Positions 1 through 7,684 of a DNA stretch of 44,275 nucleotides are shown in pieces (position 1 is the stretch's first letter; each line of letters opens with the position of its first letter). The notes beneath the pieces were generated by a model. The model saw only the letters and a list, made by a program, of their open reading frames with translations, was not told the DNA's origin and ran no database searches. The DNA lies in contig JASJCA010000013.1 in assembly GCA_030066215.1 (NCBI GenBank), forward strand, positions 1 through 44,275. Direction: 5' to 3'. The stretch comes from Rhodobacter sp. GTDB lineage: Bacteria; Pseudomonadota; Alphaproteobacteria; Rhodobacterales; Rhodobacteraceae. A program made the position numbers and the translations under genes.

Positions 1-1683
1 CAGGACGCGGTGGCCGAAGAGATGGCCTATGTGCTCGACCATTGCGGCGCGCGGTTTGTGGTCTGCGGCGACCAGGAGCAGGTCGACAAGGTCATCGAGG
101 TGCAGGAGACGATCCATCACATCGAGCATGTGATCTACAACGACAAGCGGGGGATGCGGAAATACGACCACACGCATCTCAACTGGCTGCACGACATCCA
201 GGCCGAGGGGCGGGCGAGCCACGCGCGCTTCGAGGACGAACTCGCTGCCCGCATCGCGGCGATCGGTTATGACGACACCTGCGTGATGCTATACACGTCA
301 GGGACCACCGGTCGACCCAAGGGCGTGGTCTTGTCGAACCGCAATATCGTCGAGGCCTCGAAATCGTCGTCGGACTTCGACCACCTCACCCATGACGAAC
401 AGATCCTGGCCTATCTGCCGATGGCTTGGGTCGGCGATTTCATCTTTTCGGTCGGCCAGGCCTATTGGAACGGGTTCTGCGTGAACTGCCCCGAGCGGCC
501 CGACACGATGTACGAGAACCTGCACGAGATCGGGCCGACCTATTTCTTTGCCCCACCGCGGTATTTCGAAGAACGCATCACGCTGCTGCTGATCCGAATG
601 GAGGATGCCGGGCGTCTGAAGAAGTGGCTGTTCGATACCTTCATGGCGCATGCGAAGAAGGTCGGGCCGGATTTGCTTGACGGAAAGCCGGTTGGGTCGT
701 GGGACAGGTTCAAGTACTGGCTGGGGAATTTGTTCATCTTTGGACCTGTCCGGAACCGCGCAGGCATGAGCCATGTGCGGGTGGCTTATACCGCGGGTGA
801 AGCGATCGGGCCGGAGATTTTCGACTTTTGGCGGTCGCTGGGGATCAATCTCAAGCAGCTCTATGGACAAACCGAGGCGTCGGTCTTCATCACCAACCAG
901 CCCGATCACGAGGTACGGTCCGATACGGTCGGCGTGCCGATCCCGGGAGTCGAGATCCGGATCGACGACAATGGCGAGGTATTCTACCGCTCGCCGGGGA
1001 CCTTTGTGGAGTATTACAAGAACCCCGAATCGACGGCCTCGACCAAAGATGCCGAGGGCTGGGTGGCCACCGGCGATGCCGGGTTCATCGAGGAATCCAG
1101 CGGCCATCTGCGGATCATCGACCGGGCCAAGGATGTGGGCAAGATGGCCGATGGGTCGCTGTTTGCGCCGAAATATGTCGAGAACAAGCTGAAGTTCTAT
1201 CCGAATATTCTCGAGGCTGTGGTGCTGGGCGCCGGGCGTGACAAGTGCTGCGCGATGATCAATATCGATCTGACTGCGGTCGGTAACTGGGCGGAGCGGA
1301 ACAACATCGCCTATGCGTCCTATCAGGAGCTGGCGGCGCATCCGGAGGTCTACGCGACGGTGCAGGGGCATATCGAGGAGGTGAACAAGTCCATCGCCCA
1401 GGACGAGATGCTGTCGGGCTGCCAGATCCATAGGTTCCTGATTTTGCACAAGGAATTGGATGCCGACGACGGTGAACTGACGCGGACACGAAAGGTGCGG
1501 CGGGCGATCATTGGCGAGAAGTTCAAGGACCTGGTGGATGCTTTGTACGACGGGTCGGAGAGCATCTACACCGAGACCGAAGTGACCTACGAAGACGGCC
1601 GCAAGGGCGCGATCAAGGCGACCTTGGAGATCCGCGACGCCGCGGTGGCGCCGCGGGTTCAGCATAAGATGGCGGCGGAATGA
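1..1683 (+). CDS. Long-chain acyl-CoA synthetase (AMP-forming), 5'-truncated by window edge
   Basis: This enzyme would activate a fatty or other carboxylic acid to its CoA thioester through an acyl-adenylate. The reading frame is open from base 1, so the N-terminus lies outside the window. About 560 codons are visible, against roughly 640-660 for full-length relatives. The adenylation core is intact: the P-loop YTSGTTGRPKG (about nt 289-321), YGQTEA (about nt 862-879), the ATGD motif and IIDRAKD near the C-terminal hinge. The next gene, a LivG-type ATPase, starts 92 bases downstream on the same strand, so ligase and transporter probably share a transcript. Such a ligase beside LIV-type ABC genes suggests that the imported substrate is an acid that is then activated. 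The family assignment is secure. The substrate is not known. Confidence 0.93.
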   Translation, partial: QDAVAEEMAYVLDHCGARFVVCGDQEQVDKVIEVQETIHHIEHVIYNDKRGMRKYDHTHLNWLHDIQAEGRASHARFEDELAARIAAIGYDDTCVMLYTSGTTGRPKGVVLSNRNIVEASKSSSDFDHLTHDEQILAYLPMAWVGDFIFSVGQAYWNGFCVNCPERPDTMYENLHEIGPTYFFAPPRYFEERITLLLIRMEDAGRLKKWLFDTFMAHAKKVGPDLLDGKPVGSWDRFKYWLGNLFIFGPVRNRAGMSHVRVAYTAGEAIGPEIFDFWRSLGINLKQLYGQTEASVFITNQPDHEVRSDTVGVPIPGVEIRIDDNGEVFYRSPGTFVEYYKNPESTASTKDAEGWVATGDAGFIEESSGHLRIIDRAKDVGKMADGSLFAPKYVENKLKFYPNILEAVVLGAGRDKCCAMINIDLTAVGNWAERNNIAYASYQELAAHPEVYATVQGHIEEVNKSIAQDEMLSGCQIHRFLILHKELDADDGELTRTRKVRRAIIGEKFKDLVDALYDGSESIYTETEVTYEDGRKGAIKATLEIRDAAVAPRVQHKMAAE

Positions 1684-1775
1684 TCGGTTCGAATTGCCTT
1701 CGGCAATCCGACCGACTGGGGGACCAGCCCCCCAGACCCCGCGAGATATTTCTGGCCAGATGAAGGAGCCAAGCG

Positions 1776-2594
1776 GTGCTTGATGCGGCAGAGGGGTATG
1801 TGACGCCGGACGGGCGGTCCATCGGCGGGGTGCTGATGGAGATGAAGAACATCACCCTGCGCTTCGGCGGCGTGGTGGCGATTAAGGACATCACCTTCGA
1901 CATCCGCGAGGGCGAGATCCGAGCTATCATCGGGCCGAACGGAGCCGGCAAGTCCTCGATGCTGAACGTGATCTCGGGGTTCTATCACCCGCAGGAGGGC
2001 GAGGTCTGGTTCCGGGGCGAGAAGCGGCCGTCGATGAAGCCCTATCAGGTGGCGCAGCAGGGCATCGCGCGGACGTTTCAGAACATCGCGCTGTTCGAGG
2101 GGATGACGGTGCTCGACAACGTCATGACCGGGCGGCTGACACATATGTCGTCGAACATGGTGGCCCAGGCGATTTGGTGGGGCTCGGCCGAGCGGGAAGA
2201 GACCGAGAACCGTGAAAAGGTCGAGAAGATCATTGATTTCCTAGAGATCCAGTCGATCCGGAAGACGCCGGTCGGGCGGCTGCCCTATGGGCTGAAAAAG
2301 CGGGTGGAGCTGGCGCGGGCGTTGGCGGCGGAGCCGATGCTTTTGCTGCTCGATGAGCCGATGGCGGGGATGAATGTCGAGGAGAAGGAGGACATGAGCC
2401 GCTTCGTCCTCGACGTCAACGACGAGTTCGGCACGACGATCGCGCTGATCGAACACGATATGGGCGTGGTGATGGACCTGTCGGACCGGGTTGTGGTGAT
2501 GGATTACGGCCGGAAGATCGGCGACGGCACGCCGGACGAGGTGCGCAACAACCAAGATGTGATCGATGCGTATCTGGGGGTGAGCCATGATTGA
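1776..2594 (+). CDS. LivG-type ABC transporter ATP-binding protein
   Basis: This is one of two ATPases of a branched-chain-amino-acid-type (HAAT) ABC importer and acts on the cytoplasmic face of the LivH/LivM-type permeases. It has Walker A GPNGAGKS at residues 53-60, a Q-loop in ARTFQN (about 98-103), a degenerate signature LPYGLKKR (about 169-176) typical of LivG proteins, and Walker B LLLLDEP (about 189-195). The length of 272 residues is normal. The GTG start at 1776 is chosen because AAGGAG lies at 1763-1768 with good spacing. An ATG at 1836 would remove only the first 20 residues. Its end overlaps the next open frame by 8 bases. The substrate is unlikely to be leucine, because the cluster also holds acyl-CoA ligases and a patatin. 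Confidence 0.93.
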   Translation: MLDAAEGYVTPDGRSIGGVLMEMKNITLRFGGVVAIKDITFDIREGEIRAIIGPNGAGKSSMLNVISGFYHPQEGEVWFRGEKRPSMKPYQVAQQGIARTFQNIALFEGMTVLDNVMTGRLTHMSSNMVAQAIWWGSAEREETENREKVEKIIDFLEIQSIRKTPVGRLPYGLKKRVELARALAAEPMLLLLDEPMAGMNVEEKEDMSRFVLDVNDEFGTTIALIEHDMGVVMDLSDRVVVMDYGRKIGDGTPDEVRNNQDVIDAYLGVSHD

Positions 2595-3264
2595 GTGCGC
2601 ATCCGCGGCGGGCGCGATGCGAACCCCTTGCGCCGGGCCTTCGCGGTGCAAGGAGACACGGCCGCTGGGCCGCGGGACGAACGAGGTCGCAAGCCGCGTC
2701 ACCTTGGTTCTGAAATTGGTCTGTGCGGTGGCTTTGTTCGGCGCCGTGTCGACTGCGACGGTGCAAGCGAAGGATTTCTACGCCGAGGAAACACTGGAGG
2801 CGATTGGGCTTGTCACGTCGACTGTGCTTGGACCGGATTATGCGGCATTGCCCGAGAGCTGTAAGCGAACCGAGCCGGATCCCAGCGAAACCGACGGACC
2901 GCCAGAGGCGTTCGAGTGCATCGTCAATGAGGTCCCCGTTTCGGTTTGGGGGCATCCACGGTACTTGCGCAATGGCGAGTTTGCGTTCGTTTCGTATGTG
3001 TTCGAGATGTCGTCGTCGGCCGAGCAGGCGGCGGTATTCCTGTCTGATTTGAGGACGCATTCGACTGATTGGGGCCTGACGCCGCAAGCCGAGCCGGACT
3101 ACAGCGAGGACTGGGCGATCACCCATCGATACGCGCGATGCGAGCTCGCCGATTGGCGGGTAGAGGCAATTGCCATCTACCTGAAAGAAACCGGTGGCCT
3201 GAGCGTTGTTGTCGGCGGTGGCGGGCTCGATTTCATTCAACCATGCGATGAGGACACCGAGTGA
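2587..3264 (+). CDS. Hypothetical exported protein inside the LIV-type operon
   Basis: I do not recognise this family. The frame encodes up to 225 residues. A hydrophobic segment (about residues 38-60, LVLKLVCAVALFG and following, ending TVQA) looks like a Sec signal peptide with cleavage after VQA near residue 61. The start is therefore doubtful: ATG 2587 overlaps livG but places 37 residues before the signal sequence, so a later start such as TTG 2704 is possible. The mature part is acidic with several cysteines and ends in a glycine-rich stretch before a final CDEDTE. Its stop codon overlaps the ATG of the LivH-type permease (TGATG), which indicates coupling. It could be a periplasmic accessory of the transporter, but nothing in the sequence shows this. 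Confidence 0.7.
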   Translation: MIECASAAGAMRTPCAGPSRCKETRPLGRGTNEVASRVTLVLKLVCAVALFGAVSTATVQAKDFYAEETLEAIGLVTSTVLGPDYAALPESCKRTEPDPSETDGPPEAFECIVNEVPVSVWGHPRYLRNGEFAFVSYVFEMSSSAEQAAVFLSDLRTHSTDWGLTPQAEPDYSEDWAITHRYARCELADWRVEAIAIYLKETGGLSVVVGGGGLDFIQPCDEDTE

Positions 3265-4250
3265 TGCCTGAACAACTTCTCTTCGCAATGGAAGTGACGC
3301 TGAACGGCCTGATGGCGGGCGTGCTCTATGCGCTGGTGGCTTTGGGTTTTGTGCTGATCTTCAAGGCCTCGGGGATCTTCAACTACGCGCAAGGTGTGAT
3401 GGCGCTCTTCGCCGCCTTGACGCTCGTGGGCATCATGGACGGACAGGTGCCGTTCGCGCATCTGATCAACGCGGTCTTCGGCACCGAAGTGCATCATTTT
3501 GGTTGGCATGTGCCGGCGGTGCTGGCGATCGTTTTCACGATGATCCTGATGATCATTTTCGCCTGGGCAGTGAATTATTTCGTGCTGCGGCATCTGGTGA
3601 ACCAGGAGCCGATCATCCTGTTCATGGCAACTATCGGTCTGGCCTATTTCCTCGAAGGCTTCGGCGACATCATGTGGGGGGCGGACATCAAGAAGCTGGA
3701 TGTCGGACTGCCGCAGGGCATCAACCTGTGGATCGACGAGACCACGTTCAACGCATTCGGCTACGGCTTCTTCATCGACAATCTCGACATGGTGGCGACG
3801 GTGATCGCGGCGCTGTTGGTGACCGCGCTTGTCGTGTTCAGCCAGTACACCAAGCAAGGCCGTGCCCTGCGGGCGGTGGCGGACGACCACCAGGCGGCGC
3901 TTTCGGTCGGCATCTCGCTGAACTTCATCTGGGTCCTGGTCTGGTCGGTCGCGGGCTTCGTCGCACTGGTCGCGGGCATCATGTGGGGGGCGAAATCGGG
4001 AGTGCAGTTCTCGCTGTCGCTGATCGCGCTGAAGGCGCTGCCGGTCCTGATGCTGGGCGGGTTCACCTCGATTCCCGGCGCCATCGTCGGCGGGCTGATC
4101 ATCGGTGTGGGCGAAAAGCTGTTCGAGTTCCTGCTGGGGCCCGCGCTGGGCGGCGCGACCGAGAACTGGTTCGCCTATGTGCTGGCGCTGCTATTCCTGG
4201 TGTTCCGGCCGCAGGGGCTGTTCGGCGAGAAGATCATCGAGAGGGTGTGA
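3264..4250 (+). CDS. LivH-type ABC transporter permease
   Basis: This is an inner-membrane permease of the HAAT family. It is very hydrophobic along its length, with about eight predicted membrane segments. The N-terminus (GLMAGVLYALVALGFVLIFKASG) is followed by NYAQG, a hallmark of LivH proteins. The cytoplasmic coupling loop GRALRAVADDHQAALSVGI, which contacts the ATPase, is present at about residues 200-218. The C-terminus FLVFRPQGLFGEK is also typical. The length of about 328 residues is slightly above the family norm of about 300 because of an insertion around GTEVHHFGWHV. The ATG at 3264 shares a base with the TGA of the upstream gene, and a GTG at 3261 is a less likely alternative. It would pair with the LivM-type permease at 5133. 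Confidence 0.93.
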   Translation: MPEQLLFAMEVTLNGLMAGVLYALVALGFVLIFKASGIFNYAQGVMALFAALTLVGIMDGQVPFAHLINAVFGTEVHHFGWHVPAVLAIVFTMILMIIFAWAVNYFVLRHLVNQEPIILFMATIGLAYFLEGFGDIMWGADIKKLDVGLPQGINLWIDETTFNAFGYGFFIDNLDMVATVIAALLVTALVVFSQYTKQGRALRAVADDHQAALSVGISLNFIWVLVWSVAGFVALVAGIMWGAKSGVQFSLSLIALKALPVLMLGGFTSIPGAIVGGLIIGVGEKLFEFLLGPALGGATENWFAYVLALLFLVFRPQGLFGEKIIERV

Positions 4251-4254
4251 AGCC

Positions 4255-4506
4255 ATGCCGAAGCTGTTTGCGATTCTAAACGTCGTCGCCTGGGCCGGGT
4301 TCTGGGCCTTCGGCTATATCGCGCTGACCTCGGATGCGGCGGATAGCGGGCAGATGGTGATCGCCGCGGTGCTGGCATTTGTCGGCGCGGGCGTGGGCGT
4401 CTTCGCCTACATGAAGCTGGTGCGGCATTCCGAGGCTACGGGCTATTCGCAGCCGCCGAAGCGGGCCTATCCGGAAAACGAGGCGGACGGCGAGGAGGCG
4501 GCCTGA
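4255..4506 (+). CDS. Small two-helix membrane protein
   Basis: This 83-residue protein starts four bases after the LivH-type stop. Two hydrophobic helices (about residues 4-24 and 34-53) are joined by a short polar turn. A hydrophilic, acidic tail with PPKRAYPENEADGEEAA follows. I know no named family for it. The stop codon abuts the start of the next gene (TGA then ATG), so it is read as part of the transporter operon. Its position between permease genes suggests a role in the membrane complex or simple co-expression, but this is inference. The frame extends upstream of 4255 inside livH in another reading frame. That part is a shadow. Confidence 0.78.
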   Translation: MPKLFAILNVVAWAGFWAFGYIALTSDAADSGQMVIAAVLAFVGAGVGVFAYMKLVRHSEATGYSQPPKRAYPENEADGEEAA

Positions 4507-4881
4507 ATGGCGCACAAGTCGCGCATCGGGGTGCTGTGCATCGACTGCCGGACCGACGATCTGGGGCCGGCGGCGGACTACTGGTCTGCAATGTTGGGAG
4601 TCGAGGGCAAGGTCGATCCGGACGGCAAGTATGCGCAACTCGATGGCCACGAGGGCTATCCCAAGGTGCTATTGCAGGCGGTGGATCACGACCCGCGGGT
4701 GCATCTCGATATTGAGACCGACGACAAAGAGGCCGAGTGTGCGCGGCTGAAGGGTCTGGGCGCGAAAGAGATCGCGCGAGTGAAGACCTGGATCGTGATG
4801 GAGGCGCCGACCGGGCACCGGTTCTGTCTTGTGGGTCCACAGGGCGACGATTGGCCGGGCGAGGCTAGGGAGTTTGGCTAA
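4507..4881 (+). CDS. VOC superfamily (glyoxalase/bleomycin-resistance-like) protein
   Basis: This is a single-domain vicinal-oxygen-chelate protein of 124 residues, a usual size for one-module members. The order is typical: a starting beta strand RIGVLCIDCRTDD, a helix with AADYWSAMLG (about residues 23-32), a strand with LLQAVDHDP and VHLDIETDD (about 62-72), then a closing strand HRFCLVGPQG near the C-terminus. The conserved VHLDIE segment carries the acidic/histidine position often used for metal binding. ATG follows the previous stop directly, and the next gene starts immediately after this one, so translation is coupled. Most such proteins in this context have no known substrate. An aldehyde- or CoA-linked detoxification role is only a guess. 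Confidence 0.82.
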   Translation: MAHKSRIGVLCIDCRTDDLGPAADYWSAMLGVEGKVDPDGKYAQLDGHEGYPKVLLQAVDHDPRVHLDIETDDKEAECARLKGLGAKEIARVKTWIVMEAPTGHRFCLVGPQGDDWPGEAREFG

Positions 4882-5133
4882 ATGGAACAGTTGATGCCCG
4901 TGTTTCGTGGTGCGCCGGTCGCGATCTTCTTGTATGGCTTCGTGTCGAGCACAATCGAACTGATGCAGACCTGGGCGACGGTGGACAGCCTTCGGTTGAT
5001 GTCGGAGGGCGAGGCCCAACTGAGGATTCTGACGGCGCGTGCCTTTGTGTTCAGCCTGGATAATCTGTTCTTCTATACCGGTCTTGCGGCACTTGTCGCT
5101 TTCGCGATCCGGTTCGAGCAAAGGAACACCTGA
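4882..5133 (+). CDS. Small membrane protein upstream of livM-type gene
   Basis: This 83-residue protein starts right after the VOC gene stop, and its stop (TGA, 5131-5133) overlaps the ATG of the LivM-type permease by one base. Two hydrophobic segments are visible, near residues 11-28 and 56-76 (NLFFYTGLAALVAFAIRF). Between them is a polar stretch with several acidic residues, LMSEGEAQLRIL. No family was recognised. Tight coupling on both sides argues that it is a genuine gene. It is the second small membrane protein in this operon, but the two do not look alike. The role is unknown. Confidence 0.72.
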   Translation: MEQLMPVFRGAPVAIFLYGFVSSTIELMQTWATVDSLRLMSEGEAQLRILTARAFVFSLDNLFFYTGLAALVAFAIRFEQRNT

Positions 5134-6257
5134 TGTTCTACCGTGAAGCGGGCGATTTCAGCACCACCTACACCCAGGACAGCCAGACCTTTCCGATCGC
5201 CTTCGACCGGTACCGGTATTACTTTGTGCTGGCGGTCGCGTTTCTGGTCATCCCGTTCATCATCAACGACTACTGGGCCAACGCGGTCCTGCTGCCGTTC
5301 CTGATCTACGCGATCGCCGCCATCGGGCTGAACATCCTGACCGGCTATTGCGGGCAAGTGAGCCTGGGTACCGGGGGGTTCATGGCGGTGGGGGCCTATG
5401 CCTGCTACAAGTTCATGACCGGCATGGACATCTACCTGATGGGGGCGGACGGCGAGTGGGTGCGTTATGCGCTGCCGCCGATCAACATCTTCTTCAGCGT
5501 GATCCTGGCGGGGCTAGTGACGGCCTTCGTGGGGCTGCTCTTCGGGCTGCCGTCCTTGCGGATCAAGGGGTTTTACCTGGCCGTCGCGACGCTGGCGGCG
5601 CAGTTCTTTCTGGTCTGGCTCTTCAACAAATGGTCTTGGACCTACAATTACTCGGCCTCTGGCCAGATCAATGCGCCGACGCGGGGCGTTCTGGGCTACG
5701 AAGTGACCGGACCGACGGCCGAGCCGTGGGCGGCCTATCTATTCTGCCTGGTCTTCGTGGTGGCGCTGGCGTGGATCGCGCGGAACCTGACGCGCGGCTC
5801 GGTGGGGCGCAGGTGGATGGCGATCCGCGACATGGACATCGCGGCCGAGATCATCGGGGTGAACCCGCTGGGTGCGAAACTCAGTGCGTTCGCTGTATCG
5901 TCGTTCTTCGTCGGCGTTGCCGGGGCGCTGTTCTTCTCGGTTTATCTGGGCGCGGTCGAAGTGGGCGAGGCGTTCGGGATCCAAAAGTCGTTCCTGGTGC
6001 TGTTCATGATCATCATTGGCGGGCTGGGGTCGATCTTTGGGTCGTTCGCGGGGGCGGCGTTCATGGTGCTGCTGCCGGTTCTGTTGAAGAACATCCTGGT
6101 CGGCGGGCTCGGCTGGCCCACCGATCTGGCGGCGCATATCGAATTCATCATCGTCGGCGCGCTGATCGTGATCTTCCTGATCGCAGAGCCGCACGGGCTG
6201 GCTCAACTGTGGCGGCTGGCGAAGGAGAAATTGAGACTCTGGCCGTTCCCGTATTAG
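5133..6257 (+). CDS. LivM-type ABC transporter permease
   Basis: This is the second inner-membrane permease of the HAAT importer, 374 residues long. The N-terminal cytoplasmic stretch of about 30 residues is followed by many hydrophobic helices. Typical LivM signatures are LNILTGYCGQVSLGTGGFMAVGAY (about residues 68-91), GLPSLRIKGFYLAVATLA (about 139-156), the ATPase-coupling loop WMAIRDMDIAAEIIGVNPLGAKLSAF (about 229-254) and the IGGLGSIFGSFAGAAFM segment (about 289-305). It overlaps the preceding small gene by one base. It is expected to dimerise with the LivH-type protein at 3264 and be driven by the ATPases at 1776 and 8948. Confidence 0.93.
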   Translation: MFYREAGDFSTTYTQDSQTFPIAFDRYRYYFVLAVAFLVIPFIINDYWANAVLLPFLIYAIAAIGLNILTGYCGQVSLGTGGFMAVGAYACYKFMTGMDIYLMGADGEWVRYALPPINIFFSVILAGLVTAFVGLLFGLPSLRIKGFYLAVATLAAQFFLVWLFNKWSWTYNYSASGQINAPTRGVLGYEVTGPTAEPWAAYLFCLVFVVALAWIARNLTRGSVGRRWMAIRDMDIAAEIIGVNPLGAKLSAFAVSSFFVGVAGALFFSVYLGAVEVGEAFGIQKSFLVLFMIIIGGLGSIFGSFAGAAFMVLLPVLLKNILVGGLGWPTDLAAHIEFIIVGALIVIFLIAEPHGLAQLWRLAKEKLRLWPFPY

Positions 6258-6318
6258 GGTGTGGCTACCGATATGGCGCCGGGCATCCTTTCGGCGCCGC
6301 AACGAGCTGAGGAACCAA

Positions 6319-6327
6319 GGGAGGAAA
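6319..6327 (+). promoter_or_regulatory. Strong ribosome binding site of the binding-protein gene
   Basis: The sequence GGGAGGAAA lies six bases before the ATG at 6334 and fixes that start, although the frame is open further upstream. It is the strongest Shine-Dalgarno sequence in the cluster. This fits the high expression usual for a periplasmic binding protein. Confidence 0.75.
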
Positions 6328-6333
6328 ACTCAG

Positions 6334-7617
6334 ATGAAATTGAAACTGGCAACTTGCGTCCTGGCGGGCGTGATGGCGGCAGGCCCGGTGATGGCGGACC
6401 TGGTGTTCCCGTCGCTGAGCTACCGCACCGGGCCCTATGCCGCGAACGGCATCCCGTTCGCCGACGGCTTCGCCGACTACTTCACCCTTTTGAACGAGCG
6501 CGACGGCGGCATCGGCGGCGTGCCGGTGCGCGTGCTGGAGTGCGAAACTGGCTACAACACCGAAAAGGGCGTCGAGTGCTACGAATCGACCAAGGGCGAA
6601 GGCTCGCTGGTCTATCAGCCGCTGTCGACGGGCATCACCTATCAGCTGATCCCCAAGGCCACCGCCGACAACATTCCGGTGCATTCGATGGGCTACGGCC
6701 GGACCAGCGCAAAGAACGGCAAGGTCTTCAGCCACGTCTTCAACTACCCGGCCACCTATTGGGACGGCGCGTCGATCGCGATCAACCACATCATGGATGT
6801 GGAAGGCGGTGACATCTCGGGCAAGAAGATCGCGCTGGTCTACCACAACTCGGCCTATGGCAAGGAACCGATCCGCACGCTTGAGGAACTGGCCAGCATC
6901 CACGGCTATGAGTTGAGCCTCTTGCCCGTCGACCATCCCGGTCAGGAGCAAAAGTCCCAGTGGCTGCAGATCCGCCGCGAAAAGCCCGACTACGTGCTGA
7001 TGTGGGGCTGGGGCGTGATGAACCAGGTCGCGATCCAGGAAGCCGCGAATATCCGGTTCCCGATGGAGAACTTCATCGGCATCTGGTGGTCAGGGTCGGA
7101 AAACGACGTGCTGCCAGTGGGTGACGGTGCGGACGGCTACAAGGCGCTGGCACTGGCGAACCCGGGCGGCGACTATCCGATCTATGCCGACATGGAACAG
7201 TACGTCTATTCAACCGGCAAGGCCGCCGGCGCGGGCGACCAGGCGAAGACCGTGCTTTACAATCGCGGCATGTATGCCGCTCTGCTGGCTGCCGAAGCCG
7301 CGGCCAAGGCGCAGGAAATCCACGGTGTGGCCGACATCACGCCGGCGATGATGCGCGACGGCATGGAAGCGCTGGAGATCACCGAGGCGCGCATGGCCGA
7401 GCTTGGCCTGCCCGATTTCGGCCCTGCCTTCAGCGTGACCTGCGAAAACCATGGCGGTGCCGGGCTGGGCAAGGTGCAGCAGTGGGATGTGGCCGCCGGT
7501 GAGTGGAAGGTCATCACCGACTGGATCGAGTCCGACAAGGCCGTGATCGAGCCTTTGATCATGGAAGACTCGATGGCGTTCGCTGCCGAGAACAACATCC
7601 AGGAACGCTGCAACTAG
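6334..7617 (+). CDS. Periplasmic substrate-binding protein of the LIV-type ABC importer
   Basis: This 427-residue protein is the receptor that would deliver ligand to the LivH/LivM-type permeases. A Sec signal peptide is clear: MKLK, a hydrophobic core LATCVLAGVMAAG, and PVMA with cleavage near residue 21. The mature protein follows the Peripla_BP_6 fold: an N-terminal lobe starting LVFPSLSYRTGPYAANG, then ECETGYNTEKGVECYE, and later ALVYHNSAYGKEP and DYVLMWGWGVMNQ. The ATG at 6334 has a strong ribosome binding site, while the upstream extension of the frame would not give a signal peptide. A hairpin follows at 7626-7653. The family is related to amide, urea and aromatic-acid binding proteins. 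The ligand cannot be read from the sequence. Confidence 0.93.
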   Translation: MKLKLATCVLAGVMAAGPVMADLVFPSLSYRTGPYAANGIPFADGFADYFTLLNERDGGIGGVPVRVLECETGYNTEKGVECYESTKGEGSLVYQPLSTGITYQLIPKATADNIPVHSMGYGRTSAKNGKVFSHVFNYPATYWDGASIAINHIMDVEGGDISGKKIALVYHNSAYGKEPIRTLEELASIHGYELSLLPVDHPGQEQKSQWLQIRREKPDYVLMWGWGVMNQVAIQEAANIRFPMENFIGIWWSGSENDVLPVGDGADGYKALALANPGGDYPIYADMEQYVYSTGKAAGAGDQAKTVLYNRGMYAALLAAEAAAKAQEIHGVADITPAMMRDGMEALEITEARMAELGLPDFGPAFSVTCENHGGAGLGKVQQWDVAAGEWKVITDWIESDKAVIEPLIMEDSMAFAAENNIQERCN

Positions 7618-7625
7618 GCGATTCT

Positions 7626-7665
7626 GGCCCGTCCCCTGCGCGGGGGGCGGGCCGCTTTGTCCCTT
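7626..7665 (+). terminator. Probable terminator/attenuator after binding-protein gene
   Basis: An 11-bp stem with one G-T pair is formed by 7626-7636 (GGCCCGTCCCC) and 7643-7653, with a six-base loop. It is followed by a weak T-rich run, GCTTTGTCCCTTTT. It sits 9 bases after the stop codon and 32 bases before the patatin gene. It may limit transcription into the patatin and livF genes, so the binding protein would be made in excess. Confidence 0.65.
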
Positions 7666-7684
7666 TTCCAAGCTGCTTGACTTG

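Noticed and set aside
298..1665. Long open frame on the minus strand opposite the acyl-CoA synthetase
   Set aside because: It mirrors the GC-rich codon pattern of the real gene, has no family motif and covers a gene with intact motifs.
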